This document shows positions 43,032 to 55,400 of a stretch of DNA of 64,000 nucleotides, piece by piece. Under the pieces are notes generated by a model. That model did no database searches. It was not told the DNA's origin and saw only the letters and a program-made list of their open reading frames with translations. Source of the DNA: Ephemerocybe angulata. Taxonomy: Eukaryota > Basidiomycota > Agaricomycetes > Agaricales > Psathyrellaceae. The stretch lies in the NCBI GenBank assembly GCA_013368325.1, contig JAACJK010000064.1:469886-533885 (forward strand), written 5' to 3'. Position numbers and translations under genes: made by a program. Position 1 is the first letter of the stretch. Every line of letters begins with the position of its first letter.

Positions 43032-46000
43032 ATGAAGTCCTTGATTCAATGGACGGCTTTGGCCATCTCGTTTGCAGGCGTTTCGTTCGCGGCCCTGCCG
43101 ACGCGGTATGAAGCAGGCGATAAGCTGCCGTTTGTGCCCAACAGGTTCATCATCGAAATCGACAACGTCTCGAGGCTGTCGAACAGGCGGTCGCTTGTGA
43201 GGGTGAGTCATCTATGACTGTCACTATGGCTAGACGCTGATGACACTACTGCCGTACCAGCCACTGGATGCAGTATACTCGGCGCTGAGAGAGCGTGGTA
43301 TCGGACTGCAGATCGACAAGGAGTTTAACAGCGACGGCATTTTCACCGGTGCTGCCGTCACACTCAATGTAAGCTGAGGGCTTTCGTGTCCAAGTTCACT
43401 TTGCTAACCCTCTCTTTAGAATGCCAACGTCCGTACTATCTCTACCGTTGTTGAGAATACTCCGAAGTATGGGCCTAACCTTTTCGCTTTGATTCTTGGC
43501 CTTAGGACGTCACCGCGATTGAGAGCACTCAAGGCATCAAATCAATCCGGCCAATTTTGAAGGTGCAGGCTCCGAAGTAAGCACAGTTGGCTATCCTTCT
43601 CTGATGTTCCTTGCTGAGCGTTGGCCCATGAAGACCTTACTCGTACAAGAAGGTCACCGACAAGTCTGACCCAGCCGTTCCTGCGGATTCCTTCTCGACT
43701 CATGTTATGACGGTAATTGTCGCCGTTTCCCCCAGACCCAGGGATAGTCAAGCTAACCACATCATAGGGAGTGGACAAGCTTCACGCTCAAGGTCTTACA
43801 GGCAAGGGCGTGAAGGTTGGGATGTAAGTGCTAGATCTGACGCTCAATTGACCTAACTGATTCCGATTGAAGTCTTGATACCGGTATTGACTACACCCAC
43901 CCTACCCTGGGTGGCAAGTTCGGACCGGGAAATAAAGTGGTTGGAGGGTATGACTTTGTCGGAGACGACTACAACGGTACGATATTCGTGTCGGGCTCAA
44001 GCACAGTGGAATTAATGCTCCGAATTACAGGCAAGAATGACCCTGTCCCCGATGATGATCCCCTAGATCAATGTAATGGTGAGATGAGATTGTTTCTGTT
44101 GTGGGCGCAATCATTGCTCATTCAACTTCTTTCTGTTGCCAGGACATGGTACTCACGTCGCGGTAGATATTCCCACACAAATTACGGTCTATCACTCGTT
44201 TCTGACCTTCTATTACCTCTGTTTAGGGAATCATTGGCGCCAATCCGGACAACCCTTTCGACATTATCGGCGTGGCTCCAAGCGCTTCCATCGCATCTTA
44301 TCGTATCTTTGGTTGCAACGGATTCGTGACTGATGATGGTGAGTGGATTTCAGCGACCTTATGTACGAATAAAGCTCAGGCATGTGCGACATCAGTTATC
44401 GTCGAGGCGCTGCTCAGGGGAGTTAAAGAAGGATCAGACATTCTCACCCTCTCACTTGGGGGCGCAGACGGCTGGACATCTGGGACTGCGTCAGTTGTGG
44501 CCAGCAGGATTGCAGCGTCGGGAAAGATCGTCACAATCGCTGCTGGAAATGATGTGAGCAGGCTCGTTTTGGGCCTCTGTTTGCCTCTTTTGACATCTCG
44601 GACTTAGGGGAGCGATGGCGCGTGGTACAGCTCGAGCCCAGGCAATTCGATCAATGCGATTTCGGTGGCCAGCGTAGAGAAGTAAGTTGTCACTTCCCCC
44701 TGACATTGACTATCTCTGACTGAACGACTTAGCACTGTAGTCCCCCTGCAGAAAGTTGTGACGGGTGGAGTCGAAAAGGATCCAGGCATCGTTTATTACT
44801 CCACCTTCCCTCTCCCTATAGAAGGAACCTTCCCCATCTACGTGACCTCGAACGACACCACAAACATGGTAGACGCTTGTGACCCACTTCCCGATACTAC
44901 TCCGGACTTATCCAAGTTTGTGACGATCATTCGTCGAGGAACATGCCCATTTGTAAGTAGTATTATCCTCCTTTCGTTCAACGTCTAACTCATTCCTTCG
45001 CACAGGTCCAGAAGCTCGAGAACCTCGAAGCTAAGGGAGGCAAATATGCACTCATCTATGAGTGAGTAGTCTTCCGTCAACTCCCATCTGATGACTGTGA
45101 TACTTATCACCTACAAGCAACGGCAACGGCTTCAACTCTATCGATATCGGTAGGTTCTCCGGAAATGCAGCACTCATTCAGGCAGAAGACGGACTCTTCG
45201 TAAGTACATGGCAGCGGACCTGGTAACTTTGACTCATTATTTTCACTTAGCTTGTAAACCAATGGAAGGCTGGCGCCCCAGTGACCATTACATTCCCACA
45301 AAGTGGAGGCTCTGTGGGATACCCAACTCCCAGAGGAGGACTTGTGTCCGCTTTCTCCAGGTACGGTGATATAGCAGCAACTGCCTTGAGCCCAATCTCA
45401 CCTGTTTATCAGCTACGGGCCTTCCAACGACTTCTACTTCAAGCCTGCGGTTGCCGCTCCTGGAGGAGGCATTCTCTCCACTATTCCAGAAGGAGGATAC
45501 GCCGTTCTGTCCGGAACATCTATGGCGACGCCATTTGTTGCGGGCTCTGCTGCTCTCCTCTTCGAAGCCAAGGGTAAGAAGCCGGAGGTAGGAAGGACTG
45601 CCCGGACTCTCTTTGAATCCACGGCGAAATACATTCCTTCGAACCTTACCGACGCCGACCCACTCCAGACGGTCACAGTACAGGGTGCCGGTCTTATCAA
45701 CGTCTATGACGCCCTGCATGCGACGACCATCTTATCGAAGGGAGAATTGATCCTCAACGACACTGTGAACTTCAAGCCAGTGTAAGCGCCTTTTTTATCT
45801 TGATCGCTTGCCCTCTTGCTAAAGGTTGTCCATAGTCATAGCTTCAAGGTGACTAACGCCGGAAATGCGAGCAAGGACTACAAGCTTTCGCATATCATCG
45901 CAGGCACCGCACTGACCTTCAGACCCGTAAGCCCTTCTATCTCTGGCTCGCTCTCCGTTTCTTACTCTAACAAACCATCTATTCAAAGAACTCTCATTTC

Positions 46001-46860
46001 ACCGCCAAAGGACCCGTCCCTCTGTCTAAAGTTGGAGCCCAAGCAGCGATCTCCCCGGAGAAATTCACGCTCAAACCAGGCCAATCGCGCGACGTGACCG
46101 TCCGCTTCACCGCACCCACCGGGCTCGACGCCACGACCTTCCCAGTCTTCTCTGGATTCATCCAAGTCGCTGCACCCTCCGAGAATCCCGTGCATGTCAG
46201 CTATATCGGAGGCGTTGGGTCCCTCAAGGCCGTCACAATTATCGACACGACTGACGAGGTCATCCCCGACAAGATTCCGGCGATCTTCAATGCGGATGCG
46301 GAGGTCCAGACTGAGCCGACTGACTATACTTTCGGCCCCCTTGATTATCCTACCGTCTTCTGGAGGCAAGTATTTGGATCCCCTATCGTCCGCGTCGACC
46401 TCGTAGACAAGGACATCAAAGTCCAAACGAACGTCCCCCGCGCTCTCCCTCGCGGACTGCCCTACTTCACCTTCCCATTCAAGCACGGTAAAGGCGACGG
46501 CACATTCGCCCAAGTCAAGATCGTCGGACCGATCACCGAGTTCCCGTTCCTCACCCGAAACGACGATGTAAGCTTCCAAGTTCCTCCTCCTTATGCCAGG
46601 TCACTTAATCACGCATTCGTAACCACTTTTAGGATCTGAACGGAAACGGGTTCCACTCCTTCGACGTCGAAGAGGCCGTCTTCGCGAACGGCACGGCCAT
46701 CCCCAACGGATCCTACCGCATCCTCCTCCGCGCACTCAAAGTCACAGGCGATTGGAAGAAGGAGGAGGACTACGAGGTGTGGTTGAGCCCTATCGTCGGC
46801 GTCCAGGTTCCCGAGAAACCTGCAGCAGAGACGCCAGAGACACCCGAAGGAAGTGCGTAA
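43032..46860 (+). CDS. Secreted subtilisin-like protease 2 (S8, Vpr-like)
   Basis: Tandem paralogue of subtilase 1, same strand, 500 nt downstream. Signal peptide [20 protein letters not shown]; propeptide [20 protein letters not shown]. Catalytic Asp in the [13 protein letters not shown] block (43875-43915), His in GHGTHVA (about 44141-44162), Ser in [18 protein letters not shown] (about 45510-45560). The PA region ([20 protein letters not shown]) and Fn3-like part ([20 protein letters not shown]) are conserved. Many introns sit at the same places as in subtilase 1, including a 9-nt micro-exon (AATGCCAAC, 43422-43430). Unlike its neighbour it has a C-terminal extension, [17 protein letters not shown]. 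All three catalytic residues are present, so it is probably active. Confidence 0.95.
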
Positions 46861-47632
46861 ACGATGACCACTTCAGGCTGCAAGGACTGTGTAGAGAATA
46901 TACGATGTTGATGTACTACTACTAAGCTGTTAAACACGTTAGCAAGAGGAATGAGAGAGATGAGATTGAATTGAAAGCTGTATTTAGTTAAACAAGAGAA
47001 CGATGAACCTGGACAATCATACAACATGGCGCATGCTAACATACAGAGTGGGGGGATGATGTTGACAACACGACGAGACATGACATGGAGGGAGAAGTAA
47101 ATAGATGATGGCCGAGAGATAAACATTGAACGGGAGACAGTAAACGTACGACGTACACACGGAGAAAGAATAGAAGAGGCTGGGAATAGGGGCACGACAC
47201 GACAGTACTACATGACAGCACGAAAGCTTAGTGAGTGAGGTGAGTCAACGAATGGAATGGACGCAGGCAGACGATCAATGTTGTGCATGAGTCGCAGGCG
47301 ATGCAAAGGGAGGCTTAGGTCCATGAAATTGGAACGCGGCCAGAGAGAAAGAAGAGATGAATGGAAACCATCGACGCTACTAAAATACATTCTACAAACC
47401 TGAAATAAGTATGAAAAGGTAGGATTGGTTGTGTGCGATAGACGTGATGTCAATTAATCTTGAAAAGGGCGGGGGAGGGGGAGGGGGAGTAACAAGGGAG
47501 ATAAAGGAACCAAAAGAGTGAAGACAAAGGAAGGAAAGGAGAAAAAGAAGCAAGTACAACCCAAGTGTTCGTTGGAAGTAGAAGTATTATCCTACACAAA
47601 TACAAAAACGCCCAAACAAAGATACCTTCCCA
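46861..47632. other. Intergenic between convergent genes
   Basis: About 770 nt between subtilase 2 (+) and CCR4 (-). Purine-rich on the plus strand; minus-strand open frames here are compositional. It contains the G-rich tract at 47467-47489. Confidence 0.5.
47467..47489 (+). repeat. G-run tract (possible G-quadruplex)
   Basis: Four G runs (3, 5, 5 and 5) separated by single C or A bases, followed by about 60 nt of almost pure purine. The spacing meets the usual G-quadruplex pattern with loops of one base. It lies in the 3' flank of CCR4, whose transcript would carry the C-rich complement. Confidence 0.7.
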
Positions 47633-50140
47633 CTATGCCGACTTGGTTGAATCCCGAGGAGGCTTGACACGGAATTCACAAGCGAGCGCGACGTGACTAA
47701 AAACAGAACCGAGGTGGTCAGCCCCTAGGACACGAAGAAAAAGTATGGCAAAAACTCACTCTGAAGGGAAATGCGCATTCGGGAAACCAACGCACTTATC
47801 CAGATACCTTTGGTCTAGCTGCTCCAGGACCGAGTTGACGCCCAAATTCCCGGCTGAGAACCACATGTAGTCGATCTCTCCCTTGAACCCGGGTGTGAAG
47901 TTGGTGATATGGTTGTCCCCATTAAGGCCGCCGCCGGCCCCAGGCGTCGAGTACGCGCTTTTCAAGTTCAAGCGGTGCTTGAGGCCTTCCGAGGTATACT
48001 TTCCATACGTGTGCCCCAAGAAATCACCGTGGTTGGGGGCCAGGTGACCCGTCGACATGTACTCGTATAGCCCCGAACTAGGTACGGAGTTGTAATCGCC
48101 GCAGATGATGACAGGTATCTTCGTGCCATCCGAGTAGTGGGGAGGTGGCCGCTCAGGCTTTGCGTCTGGGTCATTGTTCGAACCTGAGGTCGCAGACGCA
48201 GGAGGACGGGGAGGATACTTGGCGAAATTGTTAGCTGCCTTCTCCACCTCGTCCACCAGGAGTGCTGATTGAACGAGCTTAACATCGCTGAAAGCAGGGT
48301 CCCAGTGGATGTGGGCGTTGGCGACAATGAAGCGGGTACCCGTATGGATCTCTTCGAGAAGAGAGACGACAGCAATATGATCCTTGCCAAGAACGCGGTT
48401 GAACATGTCATCGGTCTTCTTGAAATCTGTTCGCTGCATTGCTACTGAGGAGAACTCGACCAGCTGCTTCTCAACGAGTTGGAACCTGGAACTAGTAAGT
48501 AAAAGATCATATAACGAAAAAGGGGGACGCACTTCGAGGTCTTGTAGAAGGTTGCACACCCATCTACTGCTCGTCGAGTTTCCTCGTCCTGGATCATCTT
48601 CGCCCTGGATTTCGGCCAGTACACCCCAGAGTACCCGTGCTCCCCAAGGGTCTTGACGAAGTAGTCCTCGTACTGTGCGATATCAACCTCCTGGAGACAC
48701 ACTACATCGGTATCGTGCGCAAGGACCTCCTTCGTGATGTTGTTTCTGCGGTAGGCCCAAGCAAGAGCCCAATTCGGCGTGTAGCCATACAACTTCTCCG
48801 TCGCATACCGCTCGCAGAGAATATTGAAGGAGAGGATGCTGAAGGTTTCAGCGTTGGGGTCTGCGGTAAGGGCCTCCCGCTCGGCAGCTGACAGGAGATT
48901 CTTCCATTGCCGTTGGGGTGGAGGGGGTGTGTTCAAAGCGTTATCCCGGAGGTAGCACACCAGGGCCGATGTGCCATCCTTCTGAATGATCGCCTTCAGG
49001 TTGGAGTCCATAGGGTTTCCTTCGATCCCCAATGTCTGGAGTTGGTGGAGACAGCCCAATTCAGGGGGGAGGGTCGATAAGTGGTTGTCGAAGAGGTACA
49101 ACTCCTTCAGCTGGACGAGGAGTCCCAATTCCGGTGGCAGAGTGGCGAGGGCATTTCCTGACAGATCTAGAAGTTCGAGGTGCCTCAGCTTCGAGATCTC
49201 GGCTGGGACAGCTGTGAGGGCGTTGTGGTTGAGGTAAAGGTTGATGAGGAACGTGAAGGAAAAGAGCCCAGAACTCGCAGGGAGATTCTTGATGTTCACC
49301 CCACCCATATCCAAAGACCCCCACGTGTTCTCTGGTGGCTTGGTGGCCGTCGGCCGCTGGAATTCAGCAATCGGGGCAGTCGTTGACGAGGGATGGGTCG
49401 GCGTGCCGGGGGATTTGTTGGCGGGTTCGGAGGAGGTGGAGGCTGCCGTGGTCGACAAGTCTTCGAAAGTCTTTGGTCGACCATTAGCAGCTTCTGGTTT
49501 GGGGGATGTAATGGTGATTTTCGAATTCGGATTCGTGATAGGGATTGCGGATTTAGGGACGGTTCTTGAAGCCATGGCACTAGCTCGGGCTCGGTGATGA
49601 GGGGAACGAGATTGTCGAATCATCTATACACCATGTTAGTACTGAGCTGTCAAATGGGTTTGAAAAATGAAGTGTGGTGGTTCGATGAATGTTATCCAAC
49701 CATGGAGTCATAGGGGAGTGGAATGATCAAAATGCATGAACACGTACATCGCATTTCAACAACTGCTGCTGCCAATGAGGAGATATGATCTGTCCCGCCG
49801 GCGATCCCTGTGCCATAAGATGTGGTTGCTGGTGCTGTTGTTGGGCATGGCCGTTCGGTGGGGACGGATAGTGCGAGAGAGAGTTCTGGTGGTGGTGCAT
49901 GGGGTTGTGTGACATCGGATGGTGGCCTGGGTGGTGTTGCTGCAGCGCGCCGTTGGTGTAGAGCTGGTACCCAGTCGACTGTAACGGCGGTCCCCCAACA
50001 CCGACCTGTTGCTGGCCGGGGACGAGGATTCCATGGGAGTGGTTGCCTGCAGCGCCCGTGGTGGCGCGGGTCCAAGCGCTGTGGTCATGGTGCGATGCCA
50101 ACTTGTGGGTGATGCTTGGCGACTGTTGAGGGTAGTACAT
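47633..50140 (-). CDS. CCR4: CCR4 deadenylase (CCR4-NOT catalytic subunit)
   Basis: 3'-5' poly(A) exoribonuclease of the CCR4-NOT complex, cytoplasmic mRNA turnover. Exons 50140-49748, 49623-48533, 48485-47760, 47696-47633; 757 aa. The N-terminal Gln/His-rich region (MYYPQQSPSITHK, HWQQQLLKC) is followed by RSPHHRARASAMASRTV, leucine-rich repeats that bind the NOT scaffold (LNHNALTAVPAEISKLRHLE, LLDLSGNALATLPPELGLL, FDNHLSTLPPELG), and the endonuclease/exonuclease/phosphatase domain: FSILSFNILCERYAT, DVVCLQEVDIAQYEDYF (Glu ligand), NAHIHWDPAFSDVK, IICGDYNSVPSSG, EIDYMWFS and SDHVALACEF with the catalytic SDH made by the last splice. The frame opens upstream at a GTG (50188); the first ATG is 50140. 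Confidence 0.97.
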
Positions 50141-50900
50141 CGCATTGGCTACAAGCGGTTGTCGTTGACGAAGAGGGTTAATCGGCACTGCTCACAAGAG
50201 CTGAAAGCCAAGAACAAGGGCTTCAGCGATATGATCTGGTCGCCTAGACGTCGGAGAAGGAGGGAATAGAGAGCAGAAAGCGGGGAGAGCGCAGGATGAG
50301 CGGTTGTCTGGCGCTAATCAGAGGGTCGTCGACGTCGTTGGTGGTGATGAACAGAGCCGCTTTGTTGTCGCCCACGATGAGCAAGCCTTGTTCCAGATAA
50401 CCGACAAACCGGATGATGGTCCACACGCACCTAACCGGGAAGGATGATGGTCATCCTCACCGGCGAGGATGATTATGTAAGATGTAAAAAGTGATGCCTG
50501 CACCCTTTTTGGCTATGCCCGCTCAATAGGCCATACCTTGGCCTTTGCCCTTTCTGCTATATCCTGTCGCAGGTGGGCCAATGCTTGGCTCAATCGCGTA
50601 CCATACTGTCAAATGGTCTGTAGGTGTATCCCACTGGGTCCTTTCCGTCTAGAATCCCATCCCAGCAGTACTTCACGATGAGATGAGTGCGCTCCCATCC
50701 ATCCCTCAGCAAAGCTTCCGGTGACCGTGGACACCTCGAATACTTCCTTAAACACTCATCCAAAGTTCGGTGCATCTGTAGACATAGCTGCATGTGTAGA
50801 CATGGCATGCTGGATTGAGCTCCCGGTTATCCAGGTGATACGGTCCACGATACGGACCACCTCCGCAGTGTTTCTACAAGCAACGGCGCTAAGGGCGCCG
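50141..50900. other. Intergenic upstream of the repeat array
   Basis: CCR4 promoter region and unassigned sequence. A short CACCTAACCGGGAAGGATGA / TCACCGGCGAGGATGATTA near-repeat occurs near 50428-50474. No gene seen. Confidence 0.45.
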
Positions 50901-51760
50901 TCTATCGGGCCTGCGATGTCTCTACAACCAACGGAAGGCGCGTCCTCGATCCTCCCATCACCGATGTTTCTGCCGACATTGGACGCTCATTATCCGGGCT
51001 GCATTCCCTCCATAAGCGCGCGACACCCTTACGCTGCTTCAGTAGATATAGGGCGCCGTCTATCGAGCCTGCGATGTCTCTACAACCAATGGTCGGTGCG
51101 TTCTCCATCCTCGCTTCAGCAATGCATCTGCTGACATTGGGCGGCGGTTTCGCTGCTGCATTTCCTCCACAACCACGCGAAGCCCCGATGTTTCCACAAC
51201 CAACGGAGGGTGCGTTCTGGATCCTCCTATCAGCAATGTTTCTGCCAACATTGGACGCGCATTACCCGGGCTGCATTCCCTCCATAAGCGCGCGACGCCT
51301 TTACAGCGCTTCAGTAGACATAGGGCGCCGTCTATCGGTCCTGCGATGTCTCTACAACCAACGGAAGGTGCGTTCTCGATCCTCCTATCACCGATGCTTC
51401 TCCTGACAATGGACGCTCATTTTCTGGGCTGCATTCCCTCCATAAGCGCGCGACGCATTTACAGCGCTTCAGTAGACATAGGGCGCCGTCTATCGGGCCT
51501 GCGATGTCTCTACAACCAACGGAAGGTGCGTTCTCGATTCTCCCATCACCGATGCCTCTCCTGACAATGGACGCTCATTTTCCGGGCTGCATTCCCTCCA
51601 TAAGCGCGTGACGCCCTTACACTGCTTCAGTAGACATAGGGCGGCATCTATCGGGCCTGCGATGTCTCTACAACCAACGGAGGGTGCGTTCTCCATCCTC
51701 CCATCGCCGATGCTTCTGCTGACATTGGACACTCCAGTTTTTCATTTGTGTCTCCTCCAC
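50901..51760 (+). repeat. 158-bp tandem repeat array
   Basis: Units start at TCTATCG(G/A)GCCTGCGATGTC: about 50901, 51059, 51173, 51331, 51489 and 51647. Spacing is 158 bp except for the second unit (114 bp, internal deletion). Each unit contains TCTCTACAACCAACGGAAGG, then TGCGTTCTCGATCCTCC, a GACATTGGACGCTCATT-type segment, GGGCTGCATTCCCTCCATAA and CTTCAGTAGACATAGGGCG. 158 is not a multiple of 3 and every frame has stops, so it is not a translated repeat. Units are about 90% alike by eye. Confidence 0.9.
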
Positions 51761-52191
51761 AACATCGAATCCAACCAACTTTTTAAGAAAGCGCTGCCGG
51801 AGGTGGCAGCTCGCGAGATGGTTAGGTTTTCGACCCTGAGACCTATCAAGCGTCGGAGTCCTTGATATCGGCTGGGATGCAGGTCAACCGATGGACGTTG
51901 ACACCACTTAGATGCAACCCCCGCTAATCGAGTTTCGCGGTTCTCCACCAATGGTACGGTGTCTTATCTGTGCGAGACCGTGGTAGTTTCCCTCATAGTT
52001 TAACAAGCCCATCCGTGACGGCAAATGGAATGTTGTTGGGAAGAAGCTCTGCAGGACGACCGAAGGATGCCATTGGGGCGTGATCAATCTTGCACCAACG
52101 AAGTTACACTCACAGCAAATCCAACAACATTGCATGGCCTTCCAAAAGTGTGCAACTGACCTAGGTAGGTAGCCATCGGGCTCCGTCGATT

Positions 52192-52305
52192 CTCAGCGCG
52201 AAGCCGATGTCTCTACAACCAACGGAGGGTGCGTCCTCAATCCTCCCATCAGCAATGCTTCTGCTGACATTGGACACTCCAGTTTCTCATTTGTACCTCC
52301 TCCCC
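52192..52305 (+). repeat. Detached copy of the 158-bp unit
   Basis: GATGTCTCTACAACCAACGG and the following ~95 nt match the last array unit (51661-51757), including the unit-6-specific part ACATTGGACACTCCAGTTT. About 440 nt of other sequence separate them, including a gene-free stretch. Confidence 0.85.
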
Positions 52306-52457
52306 AATCGAACATCAGCCCTTCTATGCCTCTGGAGACATAGGTCCCTGAGTATTGAGCTTGCGTTCGTTCACCTCCGTGGATCGTCAGATCACTGCTT
52401 CTGTAAACATAACTACTGGCCTCACAAATTGATAGGGCAGTTAAGCCACCATAAATG

Positions 52458-55400
52458 CTAGTCTATTTTCAAGATCTTCAGCCTATTCCATACAGAAAGG
52501 AAGACCTTTGTATATATAATAGCCCTCTTCTGTCCCATATAGCTGACCGATTTTCGAATCCTCCTAAGTGCTCCATTGCCGCATTCGGCCGCGCTCGAAT
52601 TGATGTATTCGAGCTTGGTGTCCACATTCATATACTCGGATAGGAATGCTGCAGGGCTACATTTGCTGTGACCTGTGGCATGAAAGATGTCAATGGCAAA
52701 GAGGGTATTTGCAAAAAACATAGGCTCGCGCAGCAAGCAGTAGGGACCCAAGGCGCATGCAAAGTCGTAGATGACGATTTTGGGAGCTGTCGGCCATCGA
52801 GTCACCATTGCTGAGAAGACATCGTCACGACCTTCGGCTTTGGGGATACAATGGAACCCGTAACAAATGCTGTGCGAACACCAGCATACCATGATACCCC
52901 CAGTTAATCGTCGTTCTCCATATTGAGAGTAATACTTCCCGCATCGATCCCCACGTTGCTGGCCTGATGCCTGTTCTTCTTGGTTCTCTTTCAGTGACGG
53001 ATAAAGCGGGCGATGCCGTATTATGGGCATGCTATAAAAGCAACCAGTCTGTCGAAATTTAGTCAGTTAGAGGTGAATGGGGGCGAGGGCAAAAGAGGAT
53101 GTACCGTTATCCAATCCAGATGATCATTCGGGAGGATATGTATGTTGGGCGGTGGCAGCGGCGGTTCAACGATCAGTGCTTTGAGAGTAGCACGCGCCTT
53201 CTTTTCAATCCAGGTCATCACTCCCAAGAGATCAGCAAGATCTACGTCGCTGTGATTTATAACCTTGTTCAGGGAAGGTATGGGCCTCAGCTTATAGGCC
53301 ACGTTAACGTCTGGCTTCGCCACAAACTCCCTAAGCTTGAGCAGTGCCGTGTAGTTGACGAGTTGTAGCACAGATTCCTCGGCGGCGATCTATGTTGTCG
53401 TAAGCAGGGTCCACATGACCAGAGAATGGGCGTACCTGTCGGAACAAGTTCTTTATGACGGCAGGAGGTTTGTGCCCTGACCAAAAGGCTGCACGGCCGT
53501 AATGCATCGTATATAGCTGCGCTAAGGCGGGACATTCCTTTCTCATGTCTTCAGTCACCGAGTCCACCTTCTCCAAGTAGTCTTCCACTAACAAAGCCTG
53601 TCGACGTCGGAGGTTCTCATTTGGATTGGTGGCGGGAAGTGGTGTCGGTCCTGCGTCTTCGAGAGTGCCTTCTGTTGCACCAGTTGCTTCAGTAGAGACC
53701 GCCACAGTTGATAGCGAGATCGCCGCGGAGTTAGCCTGCGGTTTCATGGGAGATAGCGAAGGGGTGGATGTCTCGGGGATGGCCTGTGCCCGCTTCGACG
53801 GAGTGTCGGGGTTTGACGCAGTACCACCCTTCTTCGCCTTGGGTTTGGCTCGCGATTTCTTCGAAGGAGATTTTGCGCCATCAACACCGCCTTCTTCTTC
53901 CCCATCCTCGATGCGGTCGGGATGCGTGGGCCGCTCCATCGTGGCTCGGAAACGCCGTCGTAATGTCGCCAGGGGCAAGAGTTGCTGCTTTGGTTTGTAC
54001 TTTACGTTAGGGCGCCGAACGGAATCTGGCATCGTAAACGTTGGTGGGCGAAGTGAACCACTGAGATGCTTCCGGCCAAAGGCTAAGGTGATTCCATCCC
54101 AGATGACCGTCTCGGGTGATGGTCCGCAGACCGTACAGGACATGTCGTTGTCGAACTTCTGGAGGGAGACGTATGCGAACCATACGGCGCGAAAGAGGTC
54201 GTCGCCCATGAACTCTTTTCCAGAAAGGAGATAGCGTCTTGACAATTGCGTATACCAGGCGGTAAAGGGCGTCTCTGAGGAGGTAAAGCAGCTGGTGTAT
54301 TCGTCAAGTAGCTCGTGGGAGACAAGGGCAGAATTGTTGAAATTGAATATGCCATGTGCGCGCAGATCAGGGCCGATTCGCTTTCGCCGGACGGAAGGAC
54401 AAACGGGGCAGACTTGAACCTCAATCTCGACGTCATGAACCGTTAGCAGGGTGTACAACTTGCAACGCTTCGTTTTTTTCAGCCCATCCCTATTGAAGAA
54501 GGTCCGCGTTGTTCCACAGTTGCAGGAGGAATCGGCTTGAAGAGGGAATGGGCCATCTGGGGGTGTCCGGGCAGGAGGGGGATCGGAATAGAGCTTGGGG
54601 TCGGACGGGATTCGCGCCCAGAACGGTGGATGTATTGGCAGATAGGATACTGTGGTACCGGGTCCGCGAGCTGAGGATAGATCAGCGTCATCCCACAAGA
54701 TAGTTCAGATCACAGGAACTGACCAAGTTCGCCTATAGAGAGTGAGTCGAGGCTTGAGTCTACAAAGTCCTCCAAATCTTCGATTTCATCTTCTGGGACG
54801 TCTGGGTACCGCTCTCTGGCCTTGTTTATATGATAGCATGATAGAAGTCCCGTGTCCTTGGAGCATTTCCAGGTCGATTCCGAACGGGAAAGGATATTAC
54901 TGACGATCGCTCGGCCTTTGAGCTCGGAGGACGACATCGACTGAACGGAGTACAAGCTTTCCAAACGATGGCGTCCTAGGATGCGGCGGGAGAAGAGCGT
55001 CGCTGCCGGGGGTGATGAGTCCATCGTTACAATGCTATTTCATTACTGAAGAGGTAAGTTAAGTAGCTTACCTGTCCTATCCTTATCACCTGCAACATCC
55101 CTGTCCTCGGTTCCTTCGGCATTCTTCTCGAGAATGATACTCTCGACCTCATAGTCCTGAAAGTACCGCCTGTGCACACAGAGGTTGCGGTTAAGAGCTT
55201 TAGGGCAGGTGCACCCGGTGTCGAGCTGTCCTACATCGGAGGTTTGGAATCGCATATGATACCACGCATCCTTAGGTGGAGTCAATGTCAAGTATTAAAG
55301 CAAACTAAATCAGATACGACACTTACCGTGGTCTGCCTCTTGTTAGAATCCCATCCCTGAACAACGAATAGAGAGGTATGAAGGTGGCTATACCCCGCGA

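Noticed and set aside
50590..52135. Repeated short open frames across the 158-bp array (for example LPLVVETSQAR)
   Set aside because: Unit length is not a multiple of three and each unit contains stops, so these are repeat artefacts, not a repeat protein.
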